The position numbers were made by a program, and so were the translations under genes. The notes beneath the pieces were generated by a model that searched no databases, was not told the origin of the DNA, and saw only the letters and a list, made by a program, of their open reading frames with translations. Shown here piece by piece: positions 34,388 through 43,144 of a DNA stretch of 64,000 nt. Positions within the stretch are counted from its first letter, which is position 1. Each line of letters starts with the position of its first letter. This DNA is from Lachnospiraceae bacterium (lineage in GTDB: Bacteria > Bacillota > Clostridia > Lachnospirales > Lachnospiraceae). The stretch covers positions 62,001 to 126,000 of the forward strand of contig CAJTAL010000005.1 of NCBI GenBank assembly GCA_910574285.1, given 5' to 3'.

Positions 34388-35401
34388 TTATCTTTCAAAA
34401 GAGGATGGATATGGAAGAATCTTCTCAAAAGCTTCCTGAAGTTCTGCACGGATGCTATCGGCATCTCTAGTTATTGGTGCATCATTAATACATATAATTT
34501 TACTTCTCTGTTTCTCTATCGTTTCGACAAGTTTCATTATATCATCCCGTATTTCGAAATAAGAGATATATTTCTGAACATTCTTTGGATAAAATTTTCC
34601 AGAAAGCTTTTGCCATTCTCGAAACAAATATGGTGTCACATCTTTTTTCTCTCGAAAATGATCACCTGACATCTGCTCCAACAAATCTCTTTCTTTTTCC
34701 CAAATCTCCTGAAATGTTTTCTTACAGAATGGAGTCGGTCCATGTACTGTATATAACCCAGTATATTGAGGGAAAAATAATTCCAACATATTATAAAAAA
34801 AATACAAAGGCGGATATCCAAACCGAAAATAATTCCAAGGCTGCCGTTTCACATTTTCCCTCTTATTAAAATATTTACATAAAACCAGCATATTATTTAA
34901 ATATAGATAAGACATAACCGGGTTATTCGGATTTGCTATCACCGGTTGGAATGCCAACATATCACATGGCTTATCATTAATAAAAAAATCAGTAGATTTC
35001 ATTGGACGAAGAAAAAACATATCATCATTAAAATATACAAATTGCTCTGTCAATCCCTCTATACGATGCAAATAAATCTCCAGAACATTACTGTTAAAAG
35101 TAGGCAAAAACTCCTTAGGAATATAGTCCTCATGCCTGACTATATGCAATTTAGAATGTTCTGTATTTAACCATGTCGGAAGATGTCCACAAGTAACAAA
35201 ATGAATTTTCCTCACCCATGGCGTAAACTCTTCGACTCCTCGAAACCAATACTGCAACAGGTTCCAATCTCGATAACGTTCTTCTGAATCATCCTCTTCT
35301 TCGGTATGACTGTAACTGGCTTTCTGTTTCCTCCATACGTCATCCTGTCCGTCTACCCATGTAATCACAAAATCTATCGGGTATCCTATTGTCTTTTTCA
35401 T
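34388..35401 (-). CDS. Stealth family sugar-phosphate transferase
   Basis: 337 residues with the conserved regions of Stealth proteins. CR1 is IDFVITWVDGQDDVWRKQ at the N-terminus. CR2 covers WNLLQYWFRGVEEFTPWV through EQFVYFNDDMFFLRPM. The later PFCKKTFQEIW and CINDA are like CR3 and CR4. Stealth enzymes move hexose-1-phosphate from a nucleotide sugar to make phosphodiester-linked polymers. The glycan made here may thus contain sugar-phosphate links. The ATG at 35401 is preferred; a TTG codon precedes it in frame. Confidence 0.88.
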   Translation of the reverse strand: MKKTIGYPIDFVITWVDGQDDVWRKQKASYSHTEEEDDSEERYRDWNLLQYWFRGVEEFTPWVRKIHFVTCGHLPTWLNTEHSKLHIVRHEDYIPKEFLPTFNSNVLEIYLHRIEGLTEQFVYFNDDMFFLRPMKSTDFFINDKPCDMLAFQPVIANPNNPVMSYLYLNNMLVLCKYFNKRENVKRQPWNYFRFGYPPLYFFYNMLELFFPQYTGLYTVHGPTPFCKKTFQEIWEKERDLLEQMSGDHFREKKDVTPYLFREWQKLSGKFYPKNVQKYISYFEIRDDIMKLVETIEKQRSKIICINDAPITRDADSIRAELQEAFEKILPYPSSFER

Positions 35402-35552
35402 CAATTTAATTTCTCCCTGTCTTTTATTTAGTCTGCAATATTCATAAAAATAGACAAATCAATAAAATTTAATAGAGAACAATCAAAATAACCATCATAT
35501 AAACAATAAATGTTCATTTCCCTTTAGTTTTTTACCCTTTCTCATTGAATTT

Positions 35553-37928
35553 CTACCATTGGATTCCATCCATTCTATCCCAGCCTTCTATTGCCAAATC
35601 ATATAAAGCATAAGGATTTTGTTTAAAATAATAGCAAACAAAATTTTCATCTTCATAATACACATGAACCTCAAAAGGGTGTATTTTAGCAAAGTTCTGA
35701 CACCAAAGATATGCTTTGGATTCCAAAATAGTGCGGCTTCTAAGATTAGAATAAGATTGTGAAAGCAAATTAAAGAATAAAATATCTTTCTTTGCGTCCT
35801 CTTCTGAAATCTTCCGTGTTACTACATCAGGATGTATATAAATATAAGGATATCTCTCTGAATATTTAGTACTTCCCAACCATGAAGGACCGCTAAAAAA
35901 ATGAATTTGCGCATACTCAATTGGCTTTTTTTCTATAAACAGGAACACATAATCTGTCGGTAGTTTATAGTCTTCTTCTTGAATTTCCTGAACAAATGTT
36001 AATAATTCTTCATGACGTCCATACGGAGAAACCTGATATAATTCATCTACTGGAGACACTATGGTGTATTTATTTTTCGTAAAATTCTTTATAATAGAAT
36101 TCGTCACCATTACCGCAGAATCGTAACGTGTCAGATATTCCATTAAAAATCCGTGATAATTACCAAGTGCAATTGTAACATAATAAATTCCTATAGTACC
36201 TAATACAGACAGCAACTGTAAAACATTCGTCGTACAGAATACCTTAAGAAGAACAAAAAGCATATCTACAGGCATTACTACTGTTATAAGTAACAAGATA
36301 TGTTCGATCGAATAAATTCTGTTCCTCTCTATCAATTGTGGTAATCCCAATGCCGATGACTTTTCTGCCACCATAAATAGAATAGAGGTAAATATCATTG
36401 GAAAATACAATTGGAAGTACCATACCTTCGCAGAATGCTTCAAAACTTTCTGCCAAATTATCATTCCTGCTTGATAGAAAAACAGAAGCAAAATAGTACA
36501 TCCCATGCATGCAACCATAACCATTGCTCTTTTTTCCCCATATGATTCCGTATACCCCTTCCATAATACCAGAAGTTTCTTTTCAACTTTTTGAATCAAC
36601 TCAGTATCGTCCAACTTTGTCTCAGCTTCACTATTTATGTTTTCTGACTCTTCCTCCCGTTCCTTGTTGTTTCCTGATTTTTCCATCTTATCCATACTTT
36701 TTCCCGACATATCAACTCCCATGACTCCTAATGCCCAGCCAATGGATCCCTGAAATTCTTTCCCAGATGCCAACGCCCCTCCCATCGGCAATACCGCAAT
36801 CAATACTCCACATATTACAGCAGCTACCAATGGGATAAAACGCTCTTTTGTAAATATTCTCTTTATAAAAAATAACGCAAACGGAACACATAACAAAAAA
36901 GCCATAATCGTAATATAGAAATGAATGGCAATAGAATCCGCCAGAGCCAATACAAATAAAAATAAATCCTCATTCCAATAATATTTAAAATTTTTATCTT
37001 TATATTTTATTTCATATATACTTTTTTTCGTACTTTTCAGATATCTAATGAGAAACAAAGCACATAAAAATTGTGTATACATTCCAAATTCCTGCGGAAG
37101 CATCGACTGTAAACGCGACATACTGACTATAAAATTCAAATTTACCGCAGTATCTAATGTCAAAAAAACTGCCAATACAAAGATCGGCGTATATTTCCAT
37201 TGAAAGATCTCTCGCATCAAACAATACGCACTTATCAGATAAACAACAATATGTATACCTCCCATAAGTTGTATGCAGCTATATACCTGGATACCAAATA
37301 ACGTATTTACACAGTAAACAAAACAGTGCATTGCCTCTGGATAAACCCCACTTACAAAAATCTCACCTTTCAGTAAGCCATCTATCCACTGATGATGTAC
37401 ATACATATCCGAAAAAAAATAGCCATATGACTGGAATGACCCCCATGAAAAATATAGCATTCCATACAATACCACTGCCAAAAGCACAATATATTCCAAT
37501 AAATGCGAATGTATATCATGAAACTTTTCCGTTAATTTCCTTCTAAACCACCCCGCAGCTTTGCCTATCATTCGAAATAAGAATGTTTTTATCCCGGATG
37601 TTCCCATTATGAATCGATAAACAGAACTCAAAGTTTCATGAAACAATCCCGACCGATATTGAAAATTCAGTTTTTTTACAACACTTATTAAAAATATACC
37701 ATGAAATATACCGAAAACAACCCATTGATTAAGAATATGAAGCAATCCTAAAACCAAAACAACAGAATTTGCAATAATCACCTGTGCGAGAACACAAAAA
37801 CTAAAACGGTACACTTTATCTTTGCTTCTTAAATGCTTACTAAAAACCACAGATGGCCAGAGAAACATAAAGAACATGTAACCCCACAAAACTTTTCCAT
37901 ATTCAAATATCCAATATAGTGTCTCCAT
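35553..37928 (-). CDS. Large multi-spanning membrane protein of unknown function
   Basis: 791 residues. I count roughly a dozen hydrophobic segments between residues 10 and 590, interrupted by a charged cytoplasmic-looking loop (about 400-445, rich in Glu/Asn/Lys). A soluble C-terminal domain of about 170 residues follows. No motif I recognise. Layout is like the GT-C or O-antigen polymerase/ligase group: many helices plus a soluble tail. It lies directly upstream of the Stealth and flippase genes. A polymerase, GT-C transferase or acyl-type carrier is possible. Strongly AT-rich compared with the pel half. Confidence 0.7.
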   Translation of the reverse strand: METLYWIFEYGKVLWGYMFFMFLWPSVVFSKHLRSKDKVYRFSFCVLAQVIIANSVVLVLGLLHILNQWVVFGIFHGIFLISVVKKLNFQYRSGLFHETLSSVYRFIMGTSGIKTFLFRMIGKAAGWFRRKLTEKFHDIHSHLLEYIVLLAVVLYGMLYFSWGSFQSYGYFFSDMYVHHQWIDGLLKGEIFVSGVYPEAMHCFVYCVNTLFGIQVYSCIQLMGGIHIVVYLISAYCLMREIFQWKYTPIFVLAVFLTLDTAVNLNFIVSMSRLQSMLPQEFGMYTQFLCALFLIRYLKSTKKSIYEIKYKDKNFKYYWNEDLFLFVLALADSIAIHFYITIMAFLLCVPFALFFIKRIFTKERFIPLVAAVICGVLIAVLPMGGALASGKEFQGSIGWALGVMGVDMSGKSMDKMEKSGNNKEREEESENINSEAETKLDDTELIQKVEKKLLVLWKGYTESYGEKRAMVMVACMGCTILLLFFYQAGMIIWQKVLKHSAKVWYFQLYFPMIFTSILFMVAEKSSALGLPQLIERNRIYSIEHILLLITVVMPVDMLFVLLKVFCTTNVLQLLSVLGTIGIYYVTIALGNYHGFLMEYLTRYDSAVMVTNSIIKNFTKNKYTIVSPVDELYQVSPYGRHEELLTFVQEIQEEDYKLPTDYVFLFIEKKPIEYAQIHFFSGPSWLGSTKYSERYPYIYIHPDVVTRKISEEDAKKDILFFNLLSQSYSNLRSRTILESKAYLWCQNFAKIHPFEVHVYYEDENFVCYYFKQNPYALYDLAIEGWDRMDGIQW

Positions 37929-37956
37929 CTTTGTACCCCTTTTTCTCCCGCTTGTT

Positions 37957-39285
37957 TCAATTCTTCGGATTCAGATGTCCCAATACTGCTCTTCCTTCTT
38001 CATCAGAACGATTCGCGAAACGAATCTTTGCCCCGTCCTGCTTTCTTCTTGCAACCAAGAACATCCCCCCGTTACAACCTTTTGCCACACAGGACAGTCT
38101 CCGAACTTCTCCGCTTCTAAAACCTTTTACCTGGCTATCCAGAACTACCGAACTTTGCATTCCATATCTATCCGTATATTCCAGACATATTTCCGCCTCC
38201 TGATAGAACCCGGCAAACCCGGTATTTTCTATCTCTACCGTAACCCGATACTTTTCGCTCTCACCCTTCATCCGGCTAACGTCTACATTCCGTATCAGGA
38301 AACGATATCCCAGATGCGCTCCTACATAATCATACACACTCTTTCTATTCCATACTCCCTGCCCCGGATATCTCCATTTCTTCCAGATATCTAAAAGCCT
38401 CGTATCATGCGCCTTGTTCAGATATGTAATCTGCATCTTCCGCAGCTCTTCCACCGTCTTCTCCGGCGTAAGCATTTTTATATAACCCTCGCCATATACG
38501 GCTTCCCCGCCATTCGGTGCCTGTTTTCCAAGTTCATTCTCAAATTCCAACTCCTGTTCCCGTTTCCACGGCTCATTCCATTCCTGCTTCTCAACCTCTC
38601 TCTCATCAAAAGTTCCCAAATGGCTTGCAGAACCGAATATCCCGTCATCAAAGAGTCCCATATTATCCGTACATTCCAGTTTATTTTGTCTTTGTCCTCT
38701 GTGCAAACTGCGCCAATATACGGGACGTCTCACGGCAAGAAACGTCTGGGGCGCTTTCTGCTCCCGCAGGATTTCTGCAAGTTTAAGCATTCTCACTTCA
38801 TCCAGGAAGCGAGAACCGTGCATCTCTCCCCAGTTTCCCAACAACATCCCCTGATATATATAGACCGAAGACGCCTTTTGCTCTATGAGATTTCCAATCT
38901 GCCGCATATGCGTCTGCACCTGCGCAAAGTTCGAAGGTTCACGCACAAATGCCTTTCCTTCATGATCATATACCACCCTTACGATACAATCATACTCGTT
39001 CTGTTCAAAAAAACTCAAGATACGGCCAATCCTATCCAGCACACGGTCATCCAGATCCGCTTTCCGGAAACTGCCGATATCAATCAATACAAGCGCCAAT
39101 GTATCCCGCCTGTCAAGACTCCACTGAAACTCCTCAAAATCCGGCTCTTGCTCCGCCTGGAAAGTATAGATCTGATACCATCCTCTTGCCGGGTTCTTCA
39201 ATTCTTCCGTAATCTCTGCCAGATCCGCCGGTACAAAATTCCATGTCTTTTCTTTTATTCCAAACTTTCCAAACAAATTCTTCAT
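37957..39285 (-). CDS. Unanchored DUF4874/DUF4832 protein (glycoside-hydrolase-like)
   Basis: About 442 residues. NPARGWYQIYTFQ opens the DUF4874 barrel-like domain and GNWGEMHGSR matches the paralogue at 31249-32715. The ATG at 39285 is chosen because it overlaps the TGA of the upstream GT2 in an ATGA junction, with GGAG upstream; the longer frame to 39378 would overlap that gene by about 90 bases. No signal peptide or membrane helix is evident, unlike its paralogue, so its location is unclear. Confidence 0.75.
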   Translation of the reverse strand: MKNLFGKFGIKEKTWNFVPADLAEITEELKNPARGWYQIYTFQAEQEPDFEEFQWSLDRRDTLALVLIDIGSFRKADLDDRVLDRIGRILSFFEQNEYDCIVRVVYDHEGKAFVREPSNFAQVQTHMRQIGNLIEQKASSVYIYQGMLLGNWGEMHGSRFLDEVRMLKLAEILREQKAPQTFLAVRRPVYWRSLHRGQRQNKLECTDNMGLFDDGIFGSASHLGTFDEREVEKQEWNEPWKREQELEFENELGKQAPNGGEAVYGEGYIKMLTPEKTVEELRKMQITYLNKAHDTRLLDIWKKWRYPGQGVWNRKSVYDYVGAHLGYRFLIRNVDVSRMKGESEKYRVTVEIENTGFAGFYQEAEICLEYTDRYGMQSSVVLDSQVKGFRSGEVRRLSCVAKGCNGGMFLVARRKQDGAKIRFANRSDEEGRAVLGHLNPKN

Positions 39286-40052
39286 TCTCTTCTCTTCTCC
39301 AGAGCCACATCCATTCTTAATATCTTTACCCGGAAGATGACCGTCAGCATACTGAACAACATCCGCAGCATGTACCACACCGGCTTTAACCCGCTGTGCA
39401 TACTCTCTCCGCTTTCCCGCGCATGCATTACGGCAGGAATCTCTTTTACCCGATATCCCATCAGCAGCATCTGCATAAGCATATTAGCGTCCGGGTATTG
39501 ATCATCAAAATGATTATACTTCGAATAGTAGATAAAAGCTCTCCTGCCAAGACCCTGCAACCCCGTCGTAGGATCCGCAATGTGTCTTCCTGTCACCTGC
39601 CTGATCAGGAATCGGAACATAACATACGCTGCTTTCTTCACACATGAAACCGGGAAATCCGAACTCTCTTTCATAAACCGGGCGCCTAATACAATATCCG
39701 GCGTCTCCTCATCCATACCTTTTCCTTTTAATTCCTCATAAATCACGGGAATGTTACAGGCGTCATGCTGTCCGTCCGCATCCAACTGGATCACATATTC
39801 ATAATTTCTGCGTACCGCATACTTATATCCTGACTGCAGAGCGCTCCCATACCCCAGATTATATATATGTGAGATCAGCCCATACTGTTTCTTTCTTACA
39901 ATCTCTCCTGTATGGTCTGTCGAAGCATCATCAATGACCAGAACATCCGCTATCGACGGGATGTCAAATTCTTCCAACTGTTCGAATACCCTGTATATGT
40001 TCTTTTCTTCATTATAAGCCGGTATAATAACCAACAATTCCTTCTCAGCCAT
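39282..40052 (-). CDS. Family 2 glycosyltransferase, dolichol/polyprenyl-phosphate mannose synthase type
   Basis: 256 residues. ELLVIIPAYNEEKNIYRVFE, VIDDASTDHT and IQLDADGQHD are typical of DPM1/polyprenyl-phosphate sugar synthases. A hydrophobic C-terminal stretch (about 215-245) may bind the membrane. Such enzymes make lipid-phosphate sugars for GT-C transferases, which would fit the large membrane protein nearby. The stop overlaps the start of the DUF4832 gene, so the two are translationally coupled. Confidence 0.88.
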   Translation of the reverse strand: MAEKELLVIIPAYNEEKNIYRVFEQLEEFDIPSIADVLVIDDASTDHTGEIVRKKQYGLISHIYNLGYGSALQSGYKYAVRRNYEYVIQLDADGQHDACNIPVIYEELKGKGMDEETPDIVLGARFMKESSDFPVSCVKKAAYVMFRFLIRQVTGRHIADPTTGLQGLGRRAFIYYSKYNHFDDQYPDANMLMQMLLMGYRVKEIPAVMHARESGESMHSGLKPVWYMLRMLFSMLTVIFRVKILRMDVALEKRRE

Positions 40053-40083
40053 CGCCCTTCTCCGCCCTGTCTCTCTATTCTTC

Positions 40084-41289
40084 TTATTCCAGCATATTCC
40101 GGAACAACCGAAGCTCTCTCTCGCATGAGATATCTTTTATCCTGGCCTTCTCGCCAAGCTGCTTTCTCTTTTCTTCATTCAAATACAGCTCTTCTATCTT
40201 CTCGGCTACTGCCTGGGGAGTCAGCTCGCACAGAACCCCGTCTTCCCCGTCTTCTATCTGTTCCAGGTTCCCGTTACAATCCGAGGCTATCACCGAACAA
40301 CCCAAAGTCTGAGCCTCCTGGATCGCAATACTCTTCCCCTCATATCTCGTGGCATGCACATACAGATCCGTCTGTGCATAATAAGGATACGGATTATCAT
40401 GCTGTCCCAGCAATAAGAAATCCTTCTCCAGCCCAAGCTCCTGGATCTTTTTCGTCAAAACTTTTCTCAACTCTCCCTCGCCCAGCACATACCATCTGAT
40501 ATCATACTTCTTTCTTTTCAGAAGCCCCATAGCCTCCACCGCGATATCATAACCCTTCTGCCGGGTAAGACGCCCCACCGTAAGTATGCGAAATCCACCG
40601 TATCCATCTGAAAATCCGCCTTTTTCCTGTCCCTTAAGACGAATCACCTCCTGATTGACGATATTGTGAAGTACATCTGTCTTTGCCGCGTATTCCGGAT
40701 AGATGTTGACAAAATGCTTCTTCGTCTCCTCAGAAACTGCAAATATATTCGTGAATCTTTCAAAACAGTCCTGATCCATCTCCCTCATATACCCTGCATT
40801 CTCATAATCAATATGTATCAGCGCCGCTTTCCTGCGTGCCTTCACATGATCCGCCACATAATACACGGAACCGCCTTCTATCCACGCCATCGCCAGGTCA
40901 AAACAGACATCGAACCTGTCCGCTCCATCCGACAGGACACGCCACAACAACTTATCAATCAGAATCTTTCTTTCCTTCACCATAATCATCAGATTCCGAA
41001 AAATATAACACACCTTCTCAAACAGTCTCCCGTTTTTCACAAAAGACCGGCATATCTTCCTGGTCAGCTTCCTTCTGCCCTTACCTGTAAGGACCGACTC
41101 TTTGCTGAATGAAGGATTCAGCAGCCGCACATGATCCGGAAGCTTTCCGACCAACTCTCCCTGCCCTGTGATGATATAAAGACAAATCTCATATTCCTGA
41201 CTGTCCAGTCTTCTTAGCATTTCCAGCAAAGCGGTCTCCGCCCCGGCCCGGCTTAACGTATTAATCACGAACAGAATCTTTTTCTTCAT
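40084..41289 (-). CDS. Family 4 glycosyltransferase
   Basis: 401 residues with GT-B fold. The N-terminal half begins KKKILFVINTLSRAGAETAL. The C-terminal half has ILTVGRLTRQKGYDIAVEA and HATRYEGKSIAIQEAQTLG, the EX7E nucleotide-sugar site. Retaining transferase acting at the cytoplasmic face. Start overlaps the DUF2304 gene by 29 bases, so it belongs to the same transcription unit as pelG. Donor sugar unknown. Confidence 0.9.
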   Translation of the reverse strand: MKKKILFVINTLSRAGAETALLEMLRRLDSQEYEICLYIITGQGELVGKLPDHVRLLNPSFSKESVLTGKGRRKLTRKICRSFVKNGRLFEKVCYIFRNLMIMVKERKILIDKLLWRVLSDGADRFDVCFDLAMAWIEGGSVYYVADHVKARRKAALIHIDYENAGYMREMDQDCFERFTNIFAVSEETKKHFVNIYPEYAAKTDVLHNIVNQEVIRLKGQEKGGFSDGYGGFRILTVGRLTRQKGYDIAVEAMGLLKRKKYDIRWYVLGEGELRKVLTKKIQELGLEKDFLLLGQHDNPYPYYAQTDLYVHATRYEGKSIAIQEAQTLGCSVIASDCNGNLEQIEDGEDGVLCELTPQAVAEKIEELYLNEEKRKQLGEKARIKDISCERELRLFRNMLE

Positions 41290-41668
41290 TTTCTCTCATC
41301 CCATCTGCCTTCTCTTCAAGCTGCCGCATGATTCTCTCATTTTCCTGGAGCAGCAGAGACACCTGCATGGCAAGCTCATGATTCTTCATCGCCAGACGAG
41401 ACAGCAACAGGCTGAATTGAAATCCGCCCCACAGACATACCGCCCCTACAATGAACAATGCCATACCGGTTCCTCTTGAAATATGGTGCGCCCAGGTAGA
41501 TAATACCGGGAATACTCCTGTCGCGATCAGTATCGCGCCAAAGATCTCCCACACTACGGCAAGATTCACCGTCAGTTTCCTGCAGGAATGATGCCAGAAG
41601 CTGGAAACCATAACAAACACGCCTGCCGCGATCATTCCATATTTTATAATATCCGCTGTTCCTACCAT
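41261..41668 (-). CDS. DUF2304 small membrane protein
   Basis: 135 residues: three hydrophobic segments (about 8-26, 32-52, 66-88) and then a coiled-coil-like tail containing NHELAMQVSLLLQENERI, the pattern of DUF2304 proteins that accompany polyprenyl-phosphate glycosyltransferases. Probably an accessory or regulator of the neighbouring GT2 or GT4. Placed 3 bases after pelG and overlapping the GT4 gene. Confidence 0.75.
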   Translation of the reverse strand: MVGTADIIKYGMIAAGVFVMVSSFWHHSCRKLTVNLAVVWEIFGAILIATGVFPVLSTWAHHISRGTGMALFIVGAVCLWGGFQFSLLLSRLAMKNHELAMQVSLLLQENERIMRQLEEKADGMRENEEKDSVRD

Positions 41669-41671
41669 CTC

Positions 41672-43144
41672 TCAGCTATTCTCCTCCGCAATCTTCCCCG
41701 CATGTTCGCGGCTGTCGTATACCTTGCCGGACGGTTGTTTCCCTTTCCCACGCTTAAGCAGATCTCCACTGCAGAATATATGCCTGTCGATATGTCTCTC
41801 AATCCACCTAAGCCGCATATAAGCGACCGTCCAGCCGGTAAAAGATCCCAATACCACACCGATTCCATACCATATCTCGTCAAGTCTCACCGCAAAGATA
41901 CTGACTACAAGTGTGATGAGAAAGAAGCCCAGTGTCGTCCATACCATTCCCGCCATATCATTAAAATAATACAGGAATAATATAGCCGAATACATCAGGA
42001 ACAGGATAAAGTATCCCGCCGCCAGACATGGATAGATGCTCATGACCAATCCCGAAAACCCGAATCTGGGAAGAAATACGATGCACATCAGATACACAAC
42101 CACTGTAATAATGAACTGTATACGCGCAAGATTCATCAGAGAACTTCCCATCTGCCGGAACATCCGCCTCTTATCATTATCTATATCCGCTTTCTTCGCA
42201 CCAATCACGGACTCGGAATAAGCCTTGTACTTCTCATGAAAATGCATCTCTATATGGGCAATAAAGATAATCGTCGCGGATATATTGGTAAACATCGCGA
42301 GACAGCTCGCCATATCATAGGGCTGGTTGCAGACGAAGCTGTTCACTACAACCATCTTCATATCCGTATTCCAGAAGACAAAGTTATGAACGTACATTCC
42401 GGATATATACAGAAAATTGGTCACTATCAACTGCCAGTATCTCTTAAAATAGCCGAGCACCTTCTTGTACTGGTTGCTGTTACGCCTGAAATACCTCTTT
42501 ATAAAAGAGAATTCCAGCACCGCGATCAGGAAGATACCCGTCATCAGCGCAAAAAGCATGCTCTCTGTAATGCTCCAGTGAAAAAGATATCTCAATATTA
42601 ATGAAAAAATAAAAGCCACCACCATGCCTATCGTATAAAAGACCGATATTTTCTCATAATCCTTACAGATAGACAGATATATCATGGAATAGATCGCCAT
42701 CGCAAGAGAAATATATCCGCAAAACCCTGTGAACACATAGAACACCTTTACTCCTCCTACAAAGTGTTCCCACAGGCAGAAAGGAATCCCCACCAGACAG
42801 CTCAGTGTCAGATTCATAAGCAGCCCCAGATAATAACAAGGCAGGATGTCCTGATACCGCTCCTCATAGATAACGTCCGACATATATCTGGACAATACCG
42901 CATTAAACGGAGAAACTGTCAATAAGGAGAAGATAAATGTGTAAAGTACGGTACAGGAAAATAATTCCCGGTTGAGGTAACCTACCGTATTGAATCCCAA
43001 TACCCAACCCATCAGCAGAATACTCAGAATCACCACAAACATAGGTGCTACCGTAACCGCCGTGCTGTATGTAAACCCTACGAGGTCTGCCGCAATACTG
43101 TTTTTCTGAAAAATACTATTGAGCTTAACTCCTATCCCAGCCAT
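41672..43144 (-). CDS. pelG: PelG-like polysaccharide membrane transporter
   Basis: 490 residues, about 12 membrane helices, MOP flippase superfamily, PelG branch: it starts GIGVKLNSIF and has the long run of helices expected. PelG forms the inner-membrane channel of the Pel synthase with PelD, PelE and PelF. It overlaps the last base of pelF. Identification rests on gene order (D-E-A-F-G) together with sequence character. Confidence 0.87.
   Translation of the reverse strand: MAGIGVKLNSIFQKNSIAADLVGFTYSTAVTVAPMFVVILSILLMGWVLGFNTVGYLNRELFSCTVLYTFIFSLLTVSPFNAVLSRYMSDVIYEERYQDILPCYYLGLLMNLTLSCLVGIPFCLWEHFVGGVKVFYVFTGFCGYISLAMAIYSMIYLSICKDYEKISVFYTIGMVVAFIFSLILRYLFHWSITESMLFALMTGIFLIAVLEFSFIKRYFRRNSNQYKKVLGYFKRYWQLIVTNFLYISGMYVHNFVFWNTDMKMVVVNSFVCNQPYDMASCLAMFTNISATIIFIAHIEMHFHEKYKAYSESVIGAKKADIDNDKRRMFRQMGSSLMNLARIQFIITVVVYLMCIVFLPRFGFSGLVMSIYPCLAAGYFILFLMYSAILFLYYFNDMAGMVWTTLGFFLITLVVSIFAVRLDEIWYGIGVVLGSFTGWTVAYMRLRWIERHIDRHIFCSGDLLKRGKGKQPSGKVYDSREHAGKIAEENS

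Noticed and set aside
38407-39501. 364-codon plus-strand frame opposite the DUF4832 and GT2 genes
   Set aside because: It lies wholly opposite two well-supported, translationally coupled genes, has no ribosome binding site and shows no family features.
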